The position numbers were made by a program, and so were the translations under genes. Shown here in pieces: positions 9,514 to 19,997 of a DNA stretch of 28,187 nt; position 1 is the stretch's first letter; every line of letters begins with the position of its first letter. The notes beneath the pieces are model-generated. The model saw only the letters and a list, made by a program, of their open reading frames with translations, did not search any database and had not been told where the DNA came from. Where the stretch lies: positions 1 through 28,187 of the forward strand of contig JADDMT010000240.1 of the NCBI GenBank assembly GCA_021401465.1, in the 5' to 3' direction. This DNA comes from Teratosphaeria epicoccoides. Its lineage: Eukaryota > Ascomycota > Dothideomycetes > Mycosphaerellales > Teratosphaeriaceae.

Positions 9514-11010
9514 TTAGCGACTACTAGTTAGGGGCTTCCTGACCGAACCCGAAGCAGGAGAGTCTTTCTTGTTGCGGTCCGCTAGGGACTGCCTACCTGC
9601 ACGGGGTCTACTAAACACCCTGAAGCGACTATGAGTAACAGGGGTAGTAACGCCACGAAGAGAGGCCGGCATCTTCTTCTTTAGTAGGTTGCGAGGGAGC
9701 TCGTCTTCGGAGCCTATAGTAGCCAGAGAACTAGCGACACCCTCACTGCGCCTAGTCGCGACGACTACCTTATCCTTAGCATCAGAAGGCGAAGAGACTC
9801 GAGCGCGCTTGCGGCTGTCGCGCTCGGCCCTCGAGATCATCTTGCGCTTCTTGACACGAGTGTCGACTACATCATCAGACTTAGTGTCTCCCTTAGGCGT
9901 AACTAGTGTAGTAACACTATGGCGCGAAGGGATTACGTCAGGACCGAAGGTATCCTAGACGTCGTCATCCTCCTCATCCTCAAAGATCTGGCCTAGAGGC
10001 TTGTGCCTTAGCGTCTTGACAGACGTAGTACGGGTCGCAAGCAGGGAAGGCTCGGCTTCCTCGTCGCTGACCTTAATTTCGGCCCTGGCCCTCTTCTTCT
10101 TCTTAGACAGTAGCGTCAAGGCGGCGTAGGCGGCGGCGCTACAATGTGTTAGCTATACGCACGCAACAGGATTCGAGTGAGTAACTTACGGCTTAGTCCT
10201 CGGGACTAGCTTAGAGGCAGGCTGTCTCTCGGTACGGCGCTAGGGCGTAGCCTTAGTAGCGGGAGCAGTGAATTGCTTGATGACCTTCTTGCAGATCATC
10301 TGCGTCTTAAAGTCATCGTCAATAGAGGCAAGGGCCCCGAGTTGCTAACGCTAACGGCTAGTCGGATATTTCTCGACGCTAACGTTAGCCTAGCGGAGAA
10401 AGTCAGCATTTATACTCGGAGGGTACCTACACTATAAGCGTACTATGGCGAAGGTCTCGACCCTAACGGTTAGCACCTTCAAGATCTTCTAGACTAAGTC
10501 TGCGATCAGACCTAGACAAATGTTTTCGCCTGTTAGCAGAGAGTCGAAGCGAACACTGCCGTGAGAACGGTTAGTAGTCGCGGTAAAGCACAAGAGGGCG
10601 CTAAGCAGGTAGGCGAGTGCCTCGCGGTACTTAGCCTGTAGCCTGTTCATAGTCGGAGTACCTTCGGCAATCCCCTTGTCGCGCGTACTCTAGAAGTCAT
10701 CGATGTTATAGCAGAGCTAGTTGTACTCGCTGTATACCTCTTCAGGGAGGTCTTGGCATTTTTGATGCTTGCTATTATAGTTAACATAATTGTAGTAGAC
10801 ACTGCCCTCATTAAACCCGCTAACGCAGATCTCGGCTACGCTTCGGTTAGTACTAGTCACGCATACCTCGCAGGTAGGGGACGCCTTACTAACACGCGGA
10901 GGAGAGATGTGTGTAGCTTGGCTACTAAGGTTGTCGAGGCATTGTCGACATAAGCGACGATCGCGGGCAGAGCGAGTAGCGTCAAACTTAGTCTGTAGCA
11001 TATGAGCCAT
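9514..11010 (-). pseudogene. Antisense accessory gene of copy A2
   Basis: Same gene as at 2036-3532: ATG 11010, exons 11010-10190 and 10138-9514, TAA at 9514-9516. The first 97 codons are open (MAHMLQTKF to EEVYSEYN), longer than in A1 because the stop after HQKC is still CAG (Gln). This copy shows an extra cysteine (C47, SPTCEVC) that is Arg in A1. The last exon is open to the end, which shows the true C-terminus (RKPLTSSR) that A1 has lost to a TAG. Confidence 0.75.
10139..10189 (-). other. Spliceosomal intron in antisense gene (A2)
   Basis: 51 bp, donor GTAAGT at 10189, branch GCTAAC, acceptor TAG at 10139. Same length and signals as in A1 and A3. Confidence 0.85.
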
Positions 11011-11808
11011 TATAGCTAAGACGGGTTGATTGATCTTAATTGATTGATTGAAGAAGAAGGAGCTCTAGTACAGACCCGCAGACATAGTAAGGCGCAAGCT
11101 AAGCGAAGTAGGAGCGGAGGTCGATGTTAGTGTCTTAGAACAGGAAAGTTTAGGAAGCGACGAGGTTTTTATACCCTCTAACAGCCCCCCTGTTGCCTAC
11201 CGTAACCGTTAAGCTAGTGACTCGAACTACATGCGCAGAGTACCTGCCTTTAGTTGACTTATAAGGGGACCGAATGATGTAATAACGGATAATGCGGCCG
11301 TTACGCATATGCGCCGACTACACTCGTGCTAGCCTACTAGCATGGAAATGTAGCGAGGCCCGCGCTAGGAGCGCGCTCCTGCCGTTTCGAGCGGCGCGCG
11401 TAGAGTGTCCACGTACTTCCCTACTACCCTAAGGTTCTGCGACACGTTCTTCACAGTCATGACTAAATAGGGACAGCCAAGCTACTTGGCAAGGCCGGCG
11501 CGTATGCTTGCCCTATAATTTCAAGGATTGACTAAAGTACGCACTCGTAGTTTCCTGATATCTCGATCTGCATGTAAAGCGAAGGTGTTACGAAGCCGCC
11601 TAACATGTAACAGATTAAAACCCGCCCGAGTTAGCAGCCTCCGCCCCGCACTCGCTACGAAGGTGTTAAGGTATGCGCATAACACATGTTACGTAGGCTA
11701 TCTACCTATTCACCCTTGCGCAGTGTAAGCGTGCTACATCCCGTACCCTATATGTTCCGCGTGCGTCACTTAGTAAGGCTAGGGACATCCTCATAGGAGG
11801 AGGGGCAG
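11011..11808. other. Non-coding stretch between antisense gene and 3' LTR (A2)
   Basis: Counterpart of 3533-4330 with no length change. It keeps the minus-strand TATAAAAA (11166-11173), the GC-rich palindrome with one mismatch (11366-11381) and the polypurine tract (11795-11808). The open frame near 11528-11728 is not conserved as protein in the other copies, so I do not call a gene. Confidence 0.6.
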
Positions 11809-12168
11809 TGATACGGTTGATACTAGGGGGCCATTAGAACCGCATGGGTTCTAGTAGCTACCCTTAGCATGTAGTGACCCTGCTACATATGGCAAGGGGG
11901 TCCTTCGTACATATGTTAGCTTATATGTCGTCCAAGTAGGATCAGTTGTCGACGTAGGACGCCCCCACGTCGCTAACCCTACGGTACCCCTACGGGGTTA
12001 GGCTCAGACATGCTTTCCCTAATTGAGGAGCGTCGGGGGTTATAAGCACCCTTAGCGCTACCTCTGCGATAAGCAGAAAGCAGCGCTGTCTTGTACCTAC
12101 TAAAGGGTCGGATTACTCTGTCACACTACGAGATATTTTCATATCATATAGCATATACATCTATATTA
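11809..12168 (+). repeat. 3' LTR of copy A2 (360 bp)
   Basis: Starts TGATACGG after the polypurine tract and ends CTATATTA; the terminal CA has become TA, a RIP change. TATAAGCA lies near 12042. It is followed at 12169 (GTACCCTATGTCGG) by reverse transcriptase sequence of copy A3, so it marks an insertion into A3. Confidence 0.9.
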
Positions 12169-15100
12169 GTACCCTATGTCGGAATTGTAGCTTAAAACAC
12201 TTTGAGACTACTTCTACAAGGCGCAAAGGAACGCGTAGATCTAACGAAGCGACAGCGAGGCTAGAGCGTTAGTTATGTTCGTCCTAAAGAAGGATAACAC
12301 GCTCTGCCTATACGTTAACTATAGGGGCCTTAACGCGGTAACTTAGAATAACCGCTACCCCCTACTACTTATTAGCGAGACGCTTGACCGCCTTAGTCGC
12401 GCCGCTATCTTCTTGTCTATTAACTTGAAGGACGCCTACTACTAGATACCGATCCGAAAGGGTAACAAGTAGAAGACTACATTCCGAATGTAGTATAGAC
12501 ACTTCGAGTATATAGTGATGCTATTTAGCTTGACTAACGTACTAGCGACGTTCTAAGCGTATATTAACCGGGCCCTAGCTAGCCTCGTTAACACCTACTA
12601 CGTAGTATATTTAGACAATATACTAGTCTACTCCGAATTAAAGGAAGAGTATATTTAGCATCTAAGGATAGTGCTTAAATAGCTCTGTAAGTTCGCTCTG
12701 CATGCGAACCTAAAGAAGTGCTCATTCCTAACAGTTAGGATTAAGTTTCTTAGATACATCGTCTCTACGGAAGGAGTCATCATAGATGACTAAAGGGTGT
12801 CTGTAATCGCGGAGTAGCCGTAGCTAACTACCCTCCGAGAAGTATAGGTGTTCCTAGGATTTACTAACTTCTATTACAGATTTATACGATCCTACTCGAA
12901 GATCGTGGCTCCTCTTACGGCCCTCGCAAAGGGCGCCATTCGAGGAAAAAAGCTAGGGATAGTGCCTTAGGAGGAGGCTTAGAGTAAGGCTTTCTCTAAA
13001 CTTAAAGTAGCTCTTTAAACTACACCTATACTTCGGCACTTTGACCTCGCTACGAAGATCCGAATAGAGACTAATGCTTCAAAATTCGTAATAGCCGCAA
13101 TTATATCGCAGCTCTAGTCGCATGAAGGCAGTACGCGATAGTACCTAATTACCTTCTAGTCGCGGAAGATGCAGGGTACTAAGCTTAACTACGAGACTTA
13201 TGACTAAGAGCTTTTAGCTATTGTTAATGGCTTTAAGGAGTACCGACACTACCTTAAAGGCGTAGCGTACCCTATTAAGGTACTTACTGACTATAACAAC
13301 CTTCGCGGCTTCATAGGCGTAAAGCAGCTAAGTAGTTAGCAAGCAAGGTAGGCGACTTTCCTCGCTAGCTTTGACTTCGTTATCTAGCATCGTTCTAGAA
13401 AGACGAATCTAGCTAATAGTCCTTCGCGACAACTAGACTACGACACTAGGGAGCAGGGTAACTGACAGCTTCTCCCTACGCTACAAACGAAGCTTGTAGT
13501 TTAGGGTAGCGATCTGTTGTTAGCTCCTCTTATAGGTTAACTACGGGTCTAATAGGGCCTTATAGCCTCCGCTAGTAAGAAACCCTCCTATCTAGCGATT
13601 ATAGCGACTATGTCTAGCTCGATCTATGCGGTAGTTAACTAGCTTACATGTAGTAAGCATGCGATGTCTAAAGAACCCTTTAAAGAAGTCTCTAGACTTG
13701 TTTAGTAGTTACAAGAGCGAGAACTAGAGTTAATTAATAAGGGTGTAGCCCTCTAGGACACTGCAGGCGGTCTGAAGTACTAGACTAAGTCAGGCGACTT
13801 GTAGTACTTTGATAATAGGCTCTACGTACCCGCTAACTACGTACTCTATTCGCAGCTCCTCTGTATTCATCATGACAATAAACTTGCGGGCTATTTTGGC
13901 GCAGAGAAGACAAACGCGCTTCTTAGACGCAAATAATAGTAGCTGACGCTAGAACAGGATGTCTCTAACTATGTCAAATCCTGCTAGACATGCTAGATTC
14001 GCAAATCTCGGCGCTATTGCCCCTATAGCGATGCATAGGCACTCCTACTACTAGAGAGACTATAGCAAGACTTGACCATGGATTTTATTACTAATTTGCC
14101 GCTAGCAAAGTAGAGAGGCGATGTAGTTAACGCTGTCCTTGTAGTAGTCAACTAATACTCGAAGATGAATGTCTTTATCCTATGTACGAAAAAGTGCACA
14201 AGTAGCGAGCTTGCGTGACTACTTCGTGACAAAGTTATATAGCGCTTTAGTGTCCCCCGAAGTATCCTATTAGATCGAGGTTCTGTCTTTACTAGTAAAT
14301 ACTAGCAAGAATTTGTGTTTAAGGCGCGTGTTAAGTACCGCCTAAGTACAGCATTCTATCTATAGACTAATAGTCAGACTAAACGTATGAACTAGACTCT
14401 TAAGTAGTACCTTTAGTGCTACTACGCTAAGAACCAGGATGCCTAGGCTGACGTAATTCCTATAGCGGAATTTGCAGTTAATAATAGCGTGCATGCTACT
14501 ATACGCATGTCGCCATTTTAGAATCTTTATAGCTTTGATCTAGAAATACACCTAGAACCGCCTCAGGACGAGTCTTCTAAGGAGAGGGTGCTAGCCGCCT
14601 GTCAAATCCTGCTAGACATGCTAGATTAGCAAATCTTGGCACTATCGCCCCTATGGCGATGCATAGGCACTCCTACTACTAGAGAGACTATAGCAAGATT
14701 TAACTATAGATTTTATCACTAATTTGCTACTAGTAAAGTAGAGAGGCAATGTAGTTAATACTGTCCTTGTAGTAGTTGACTAATACTCGAAGATGAATGT
14801 CTTCATCCTATATACGAAAAAGTGCACAAGCGGCGAGCTTGCGCGACTACTTTGCGACAAAGTTATACGATGCTTTAGTGTCCCCCGAAGTATCCTATTA
14901 GATCGAGGTTCTGTCTTTACTAGTAAATACTAGCAAGAATTTGTGTTTAAGGCGCGTGTTAAGTACCGCCTAAGTATAGCATTCTATCTATAGACTAATA
15001 GTCAGACTAAACGTATGAACTAGACTCTTAAGTAGTACCTTCGGTACTACTACGCTAAGAACCAGGATGCCTAGGCCGACGTAATTCCTATAGCGGAATT

Positions 15101-15866
15101 TGCAGTTAATAACAGCATGCATGCTACTATGCGCATGTTGCCATTTTAGATTCTTTATAGCTTTAATCCGGAAATACACCTAGAACTGCCTTAGGACGAG
15201 TCTTCTAAGGAGAGGGTACTAGCTGCCGCGGAATTAGCGCGGTGTATGCGCGTAGTATATTCGGTACTAATAGAACACTAGAAAAAGGCCTTAGAATCCT
15301 AGATTAAACATAATAACGCCTGTGCTAAACCGATGTAGTACGCGGTTTGTATGAAGGTGTTACTATTGACAAAGAATCTTAAGCTGAAACTTCCAAGTAA
15401 GAAGATGACGCTAAGGTTCGTCAGACCCTTCCGGATATGCGACGTAATAGGCTCGCAGGCGTACTAGCTATCGTTGCTATTGTCGTATTATGTGCATAAT
15501 GTCTTCTAAGTATCTCTACTTAAACTATAGGTATAGCATAAGGGCAAAGAGCCTGCGGACCCGATGCTAGTAGTAGAAGAGAACGAAGAGTAGGAAGTCG
15601 AGGGTATTAAGGATAGTATGTAGCGTAAAGGCGTAACGTACTATCTAGTAAAGTAGAAAGGATACCTACCTAAGTACACATAATAGGTTCTAGCCGAAGA
15701 CTATAAGAACGCTCCGGAAGCTATTCGTGAATTCGAAGAGTAGAGGAGGCATAAGCAGGGCTTAAGAAGGTCGATTTGTAGGAAGATAAGAGTTTTAGAG
15801 TAGGCGCATAACGCGTGAAGTAACAACAAGAAGCAAACGCCCTACTTATACATCATTAATGCCTAA
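12169..15866 (+). pseudogene. pol: pol of copy A3: RT, RNase H, duplicated integrase, chromodomain
   Basis: The only reverse transcriptase in the window with its palm. Recognisable parts are VMFVLKKDNTLCLYVNYRGLN (12275-12337), SINLKDAYY, and YLDNILVYS at 12608-12634. Two catalytic aspartates are Asn: the first (12422-12424, in the motif usually LDLKDAY) and the second Asp of YLDD (12617-12619). RNase H follows, then integrase with Lys for Glu at 14381-14383. A 628-bp direct duplication of integrase (13972-14599 and 14600-15227) adds a +1 frameshift, so the second unit and chromodomain read in another frame. A 21-bp in-frame deletion removes the stop seen in A1 and A2; the frame then runs to TAA 15864-15866. 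Confidence 0.9.
13972..15227 (+). repeat. 628-bp tandem direct duplication within integrase of A3
   Basis: Units 13972-14599 and 14600-15227 both start TGTCAAATCCTGCTAGACAT and run through the zinc-domain end and catalytic core to the chain before GPF/Y. The junction follows GGGTGCTAGCCGCC. Both units share GATGCATAGGCACTC where A1 and A2 have GATGCT(C)AGGCGCTC, so the duplication arose within the A3 lineage rather than by recombination with another copy. The units then diverged by further RIP changes. Confidence 0.9.
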
Positions 15867-15931
15867 AGGCATACCTAGAAAAAACCTAAGGAGAACAAGA
15901 GACATGCTCAGATTAGCTTCGTAGCTAATGC

Positions 15932-17428
15932 TTAGCGACTACTAGTTAAGGGCTTCCTAACTAAACCTGAAGCAGAAGAGTCTTTCTTGTTATAGTCTAC
16001 TAGGGACTACCTACCTGCACGGGGTCTACTAAACACCCCGAAGCGACTATAAGTGACAGGAGTAGTAACGCCACAAAGAGAGGCCGGCATCTCCTTCTTT
16101 AGTAGGTTGTAAGGGAGCTTGTCTTCAGAGCCTATAGTAGCTAGAGAGCTAGCGACATCCTTACTACGCCTAGTCGTAACAACTACCTCATCCTTAGCAT
16201 TAGAAGGCGAAGAGACTCAGGCGCGCTTGCGGCTGTCGCGCTCGGCCCTTAAGATCATCTTGCGCTTCTTGACACGAGTGTTAACTACATCATCGGACTT
16301 AGTGTCTCCCTTAGGCGCAACTAGTACGGCGACACTACGGCGCGAAGGGATTATGTTAGGACCGAAGGTATCCTAGATGTCGTCATCCTCCTCATCCTTA
16401 AAGATCTGGCCTAGAGGCTTGTACCTTAGCGTCTTAGCAGACGTAGTGCAGATCGTAAGCAGGGAAGGTTTAGCTTCCTTGTCGCTAACCTTAATTTTGG
16501 CCCTAGCCTTCTTCTTCTTCTTAGACAGCAGCGTTAAGGCGGCGTAAGCGGCGGCGCTACAATGTGTTAGCTATACGCACGCGACAGGATTCGAGTAAGT
16601 AACTTACGGCTTAGTCCTTAGGACCGGCTTAGAGGCAGGCTGCCTCTTAGTATGGCGCTAGGGCGTAGCCTTAGTAGCAGGAACGGTGAATTGCTTAATG
16701 ACCTTCTTGCGGATTATCCGCGTCTTAAAGTCATTGTTAATAGAGGCAAGGGCCCTAAGTTGCTAACGCTAGCGGCTAGTCAGATATTTCTCGACGCTAA
16801 CGTTAGCCTAGCGGAGAAAGTTAGCATTTATACTTAGAGAGTACCTATACTATATGCGTACTATAGCGAAGGTCTTGACCCTAACGGTTAGCACCTTCAA
16901 GATCTTCTAGACTAAGTCTGCGATTAGACCTAGACAAACGTTTTTGCCTGTTAGTAGAGAGTCGAAGCGAATTCTGCCATAAGAATAGTTAGCAGTTACA
17001 GTAAAGCACGAGAGGGCGCTAAGTAGGTAGGCGAGTACCTTGTAGTACTTAGCCTGTAGCCTGTTTATAGTCAGAGTACCTTTAGTAACCCCCTTGTCAC
17101 GCGTACTCTAGAAGTCATTAATTTCACGGCAGAGCTAGTTGTACTCGCCATATACCTCTTCAGGGAGGTCTTGGCATTTTTGATGCTTGCTATTATAGTT
17201 AACACAATTATAGTAGACACTACCCTCATTAAATCTGCTGACGTAGATCTCGGCTACGCTTCGGTTAGTATAAGCCATACATACCTCGCGGGTAGGGGAC
17301 GCCTTACTAACACGTAGAGGAGAGATGTATGTAGCTTAGCTGCTAAGGTTTTTAAGGCATTGTCGACACGAGCGACAGTCGCAGGTAGAGCGAGTAGCGT
17401 CGAACTTAGTCTCTAGCATATAAGCTAT
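15932..17428 (-). pseudogene. Antisense accessory gene of copy A3, start codon lost
   Basis: Counterpart of 2036-3532 and 9514-11010: exons 17428-16608 and 16556-15932, stop TAA at 15932-15934. The start codon is ATA instead of ATG (17428-17426), a TpG-to-TpA change. Stops are more frequent than in A1 or A2. Intron signals are intact (16607-16557). Confidence 0.72.
16557..16607 (-). other. Spliceosomal intron in antisense gene (A3)
   Basis: 51 bp, donor GTAAGT at 16607, branch GCTAAC, acceptor TAG at 16557. Signals unchanged despite heavy mutation around it. Confidence 0.82.
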
Positions 17429-18226
17429 TATTGCTAAGATGAGTCAATTGATCTTGATTAATTGATTGAAGAAGAAGGAGCTCCGGTTTAGACCCGCAGA
17501 CACGGCGAGGCGCAAGCTAAGCGAAATAGAAGCAGAGGTTAATGTTAGTGTTTTAGAACAGGAAGTTTAGGAAAGCGGCGAGGTTTTTATACCCTCTAAC
17601 AGCCCCCCTGTTACCTACCGCAACTATTAAGCTAGTAACTTGAACTACATGCGCAGAGTACCTACCTTTAGTTAACTTATAAGGGGACCGAATAATGCAA
17701 GAACGGATAACGCGGCTATTACGCATGTGCGCTAACCGTACTCGTGCTAGTCTACTAGCATGAAAATGTAGCGAGACCCGCGCTAGGAGCGCGCTCCTAC
17801 TGTTTCAAGTAGTACGCGTAGAGTGTCCGCGTACATTCCTACTACCCTAAGGTTCTGCAACATGTTCTTCACAGTCACGACTAAATAGGGACAGCCAAGC
17901 TACTTGGCGAGGCTAGCGCGCATGCTCGCCCTACTATTTCAAAGATTAACTAAAGTACATACTTGTAGTTTCCTAATATCTTGATCTGCATGTAAAGCGA
18001 AGGTGTTACGAAGCCGCCTAACATGTAACAGATTAAAACCCGCCTAAGTTAGTAGCCTCTGCCCTGTACTTGCTACGAAGGTGTTAAGGTATATACATGA
18101 CACATGTTACGTAAGCTATCTATCTATTTACTCTTGCGCGGTGTAAGTGTGCTATATCCTGTACCCTATATATTCCGCGTGTATTACTTAGTAAGGCTAG
18201 GGACATCCTCATAGGAGGAGGGGCAG
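17429..18226. other. Non-coding stretch between antisense gene and 3' LTR (A3)
   Basis: Counterpart of 3533-4330, same length. TATAAAAA on the minus strand at 17584-17591, palindrome TAGGAGCGCGCTCCTA at 17784-17799, polypurine tract at 18213-18226. No coding frame. Confidence 0.6.
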
Positions 18227-18586
18227 TAATACAGTTAATACTAGGGGGCTATTAGAGCCGCATAGGTTCCGATGCCTGCCCTTAGCATGTAGTAACCCTG
18301 CTACATATAGCAAGGGGGTCCTTTATACATACGTTAGCTTGTATGTCGTCTAAGTAGGATTAATAGTTGATGTAGGATGCCCCTACGTTACTAACCCTAT
18401 GATACCCCTACAGGGATAGGCTCAGACATGCTTTCCCTAATTAAGGGGCGTCAGGGGTTATAAGTACCTCTAGCGCTACCTCTGCAATAAGCAGAAAGTA
18501 GCGCTATCTTGTACCTATTAAAAGGTCGGATTACTCTGTCATACTACGAGATATTTTCATATTATATAGCATATATATCTATATCA
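18227..18586 (+). repeat. 3' LTR of copy A3 (360 bp)
   Basis: The first two bases are TA instead of TG (RIP). It ends CTATATCA at 18586. TATAAGTA lies near 18460. It is more diverged from the A1 LTR than the A2 LTR is. Flanked on the right by TTCGCGCT of the unrelated region beyond. Confidence 0.9.
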
Positions 18587-19189
18587 TTCGCGCTCTAGAC
18601 AAGCTGCTTCGTCTGATCCTAGCGCTACGTAAGTAGCATTAGTGTCTTGATAAAATAACCTGCTATTATAGCGGTTAGGGTCACGTAATCATGCCGCATA
18701 AATTGAAGTAGCTATAGCGCCTTACTCTAAACGCCTGTTATAATAATAAAAGAAAAGGGGGGTATGTGTAAGTATGTCGCCCTCTTTGCAATTTCTCGAA
18801 GTGTTGTTTACGCGGCATGCGCGTTTACCTTAGTCATGTGCTGTTGCTTAGTAATAGTGTGTCTGTTACGTCAGACAGTCTCGAGGAAGGATATTAAGAA
18901 GTATCCTTTAGAAGGGAGGTCTCACAAAGTATAAGGGGTCTAACTTGAATAACAGGTTATAAGACAAAGTATCTAAGAGAGTATAAGAGTAGCAGAGAGT
19001 TATAGGCCTCTGCTAACTTAGTACATGACTAAGCGTATATCTAGAGAGGGTCCGGACAGTGCATTCGTGACAGTATACAGGGGTTCATGTAGTATTTAAC
19101 AAGTACAATAGGGAGAGAAGGACTATCTGCTAGCTGTCCGGTCCTTTACAGCCAGCCTTGTCAGAGGTCGCGTATAGGCCTTAGCCTAT
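18587..19189. other. Unassigned mutated DNA right of the retrotransposon nest
   Basis: No convincing coding frame. One weak structure is 18864-18954, which begins TGTTACGTCAGACAG and ends GAATAACA. It is followed at once by GGTTATAAGAC, resembling the layout of a Ty1/copia LTR end plus primer-binding site with a RIP change. At 91 bp it would be unusually short, and no second copy is present here, so it is only a candidate. Confidence 0.3.
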
Positions 19190-19985
19190 ACTAAGGACTT
19201 AGGGCCTCGCCCTTTACATTCCCTCCCTCCTTAGTATGTCCTAGGTTCCTTGCTATACAGCCTAGCCTACGCTAACTTTTCTAGTCTACTAGAGCCTACG
19301 CTTGCGAAAGATGCGCTAGCAAGCGCCTAAACTATAAGACCTTGTACGTTTACCTAGTATCTATGCAAAACATCCTGCTAACCTAGCTAGGCCCTCTCTT
19401 GCCTACGTGTTATACGCCTCCTAGACATGCTCTTAGGACGCTAACAGGTATGACCTATACTCTAGTCATTTTTGCATGGCTAACATTGTAATAGTACTAC
19501 TGCCTATAATAACCTTGCAAAGGTCCTTAGGGCCTTTGTAGTCAGCTAGCCTACTATCCGGGTATTTTCTACTAGTTCCCCCTGCAATTACTCTGCTAAC
19601 CCTCGTGTAGCGTCGTAGCCTAGGAGGTTACTAGCACTATTGCTGCTGTCGTTGCCTAGTAGGGCTACCTGTAAGTTCCTCCTATACTCTACATGTTTAT
19701 GCGCGCTAACCGCTTAAAAGGTCTAGGGGTGTTCCTCCCGCGCTTACCCTAGGTAGGCAGCAGGAGAACGTTACTAGCGAGGGCAATAGCCCTTATTAGG
19801 CCAAGCCTAGCGCTGCTGCCTAGGGCCCTAGCCAAAAGGCTAGGGATTCTAGTAGCGGCCTAGGTAACAGGTCTAGGGGGTCTAGCAAGGACCCCTTAGA
19901 CAGCAAGGGGCCTGTTAGCAACCCTATTGCTACTAACAGGGGGGCTGGCCCTGCTAGCAAGGCCCCTAGTAACAATCCTGCATGA
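19190..19985 (+). pseudogene. Possible plus-strand gene remnant with one clear intron
   Basis: One frame up to 19670 reads ACERCASKRLN at about 19300-19333 and, with TAG/TAA stops where Gln is likely, PCKGP and GLCSQLAYYPGIFY near 19530-19575. A 50-bp intron (19671-19720) has donor GTAAGT, branch GCTAACC and acceptor AAAAG. It joins this frame to a Ser/Asn/Lys-rich tail (NVTSEGNSP, SSSKDPLDSKGP, SKAPSNNPA) that ends at TGA 19983-19985. CERCASKRLN followed by a codon that could have been Cys resembles half of a Zn(II)2Cys6 cluster, but the second half is not visible. The start was not found. The frame could be chance; the intron is the best evidence. Confidence 0.35.
19671..19720 (+). other. 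Candidate intron, 50 bp
   Basis: GTAAGT donor, GCTAACC branch 16 bases from the acceptor AAAAG. It brings the upstream frame (remainder 1) into the Ser/Asn-rich downstream frame (remainder 0). Confidence 0.5.
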
Positions 19986-19997
19986 TTGTTACTAGGG
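19964..19997. repeat. 14-bp perfect stem with 6-nt loop
   Basis: CCCTAGTAACAATC, loop CTGCAT, then its exact reverse complement. It spans the last codons and stop of the possible gene at 19190-19985. It may be a terminus of a non-autonomous element or a transcript hairpin. Confidence 0.65.

Larger units (their letters stand above)
7013..12168 (+). mobile_element. Family-A copy A2 (3' part, split by element B)
   Basis: Collinear with A3 from base 7013 (A3 12824) and with A1 from 7479. It starts abruptly in the C-terminal part of reverse transcriptase because element B is inserted there; the missing 5' part should lie left of the window. It ends with its own 3' LTR at 12168, which is inserted into the reverse transcriptase of A3. 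RIP load is intermediate between A1 and A3. Confidence 0.88.
12169..18586 (+). mobile_element. Family-A copy A3 (oldest host copy, split by A2)
   Basis: Begins in the N-terminal part of reverse transcriptase at the A2 LTR junction and runs to its own 3' LTR. Relative to A2 it differs in length by exactly 607 bp, explained by a 628-bp tandem duplication in integrase and a 21-bp deletion at 15803/15804. It has the heaviest RIP load of the copies: most Gln and Trp codons are TAG, and the antisense gene start codon and the LTR 5' TG are also mutated. Confidence 0.88.
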
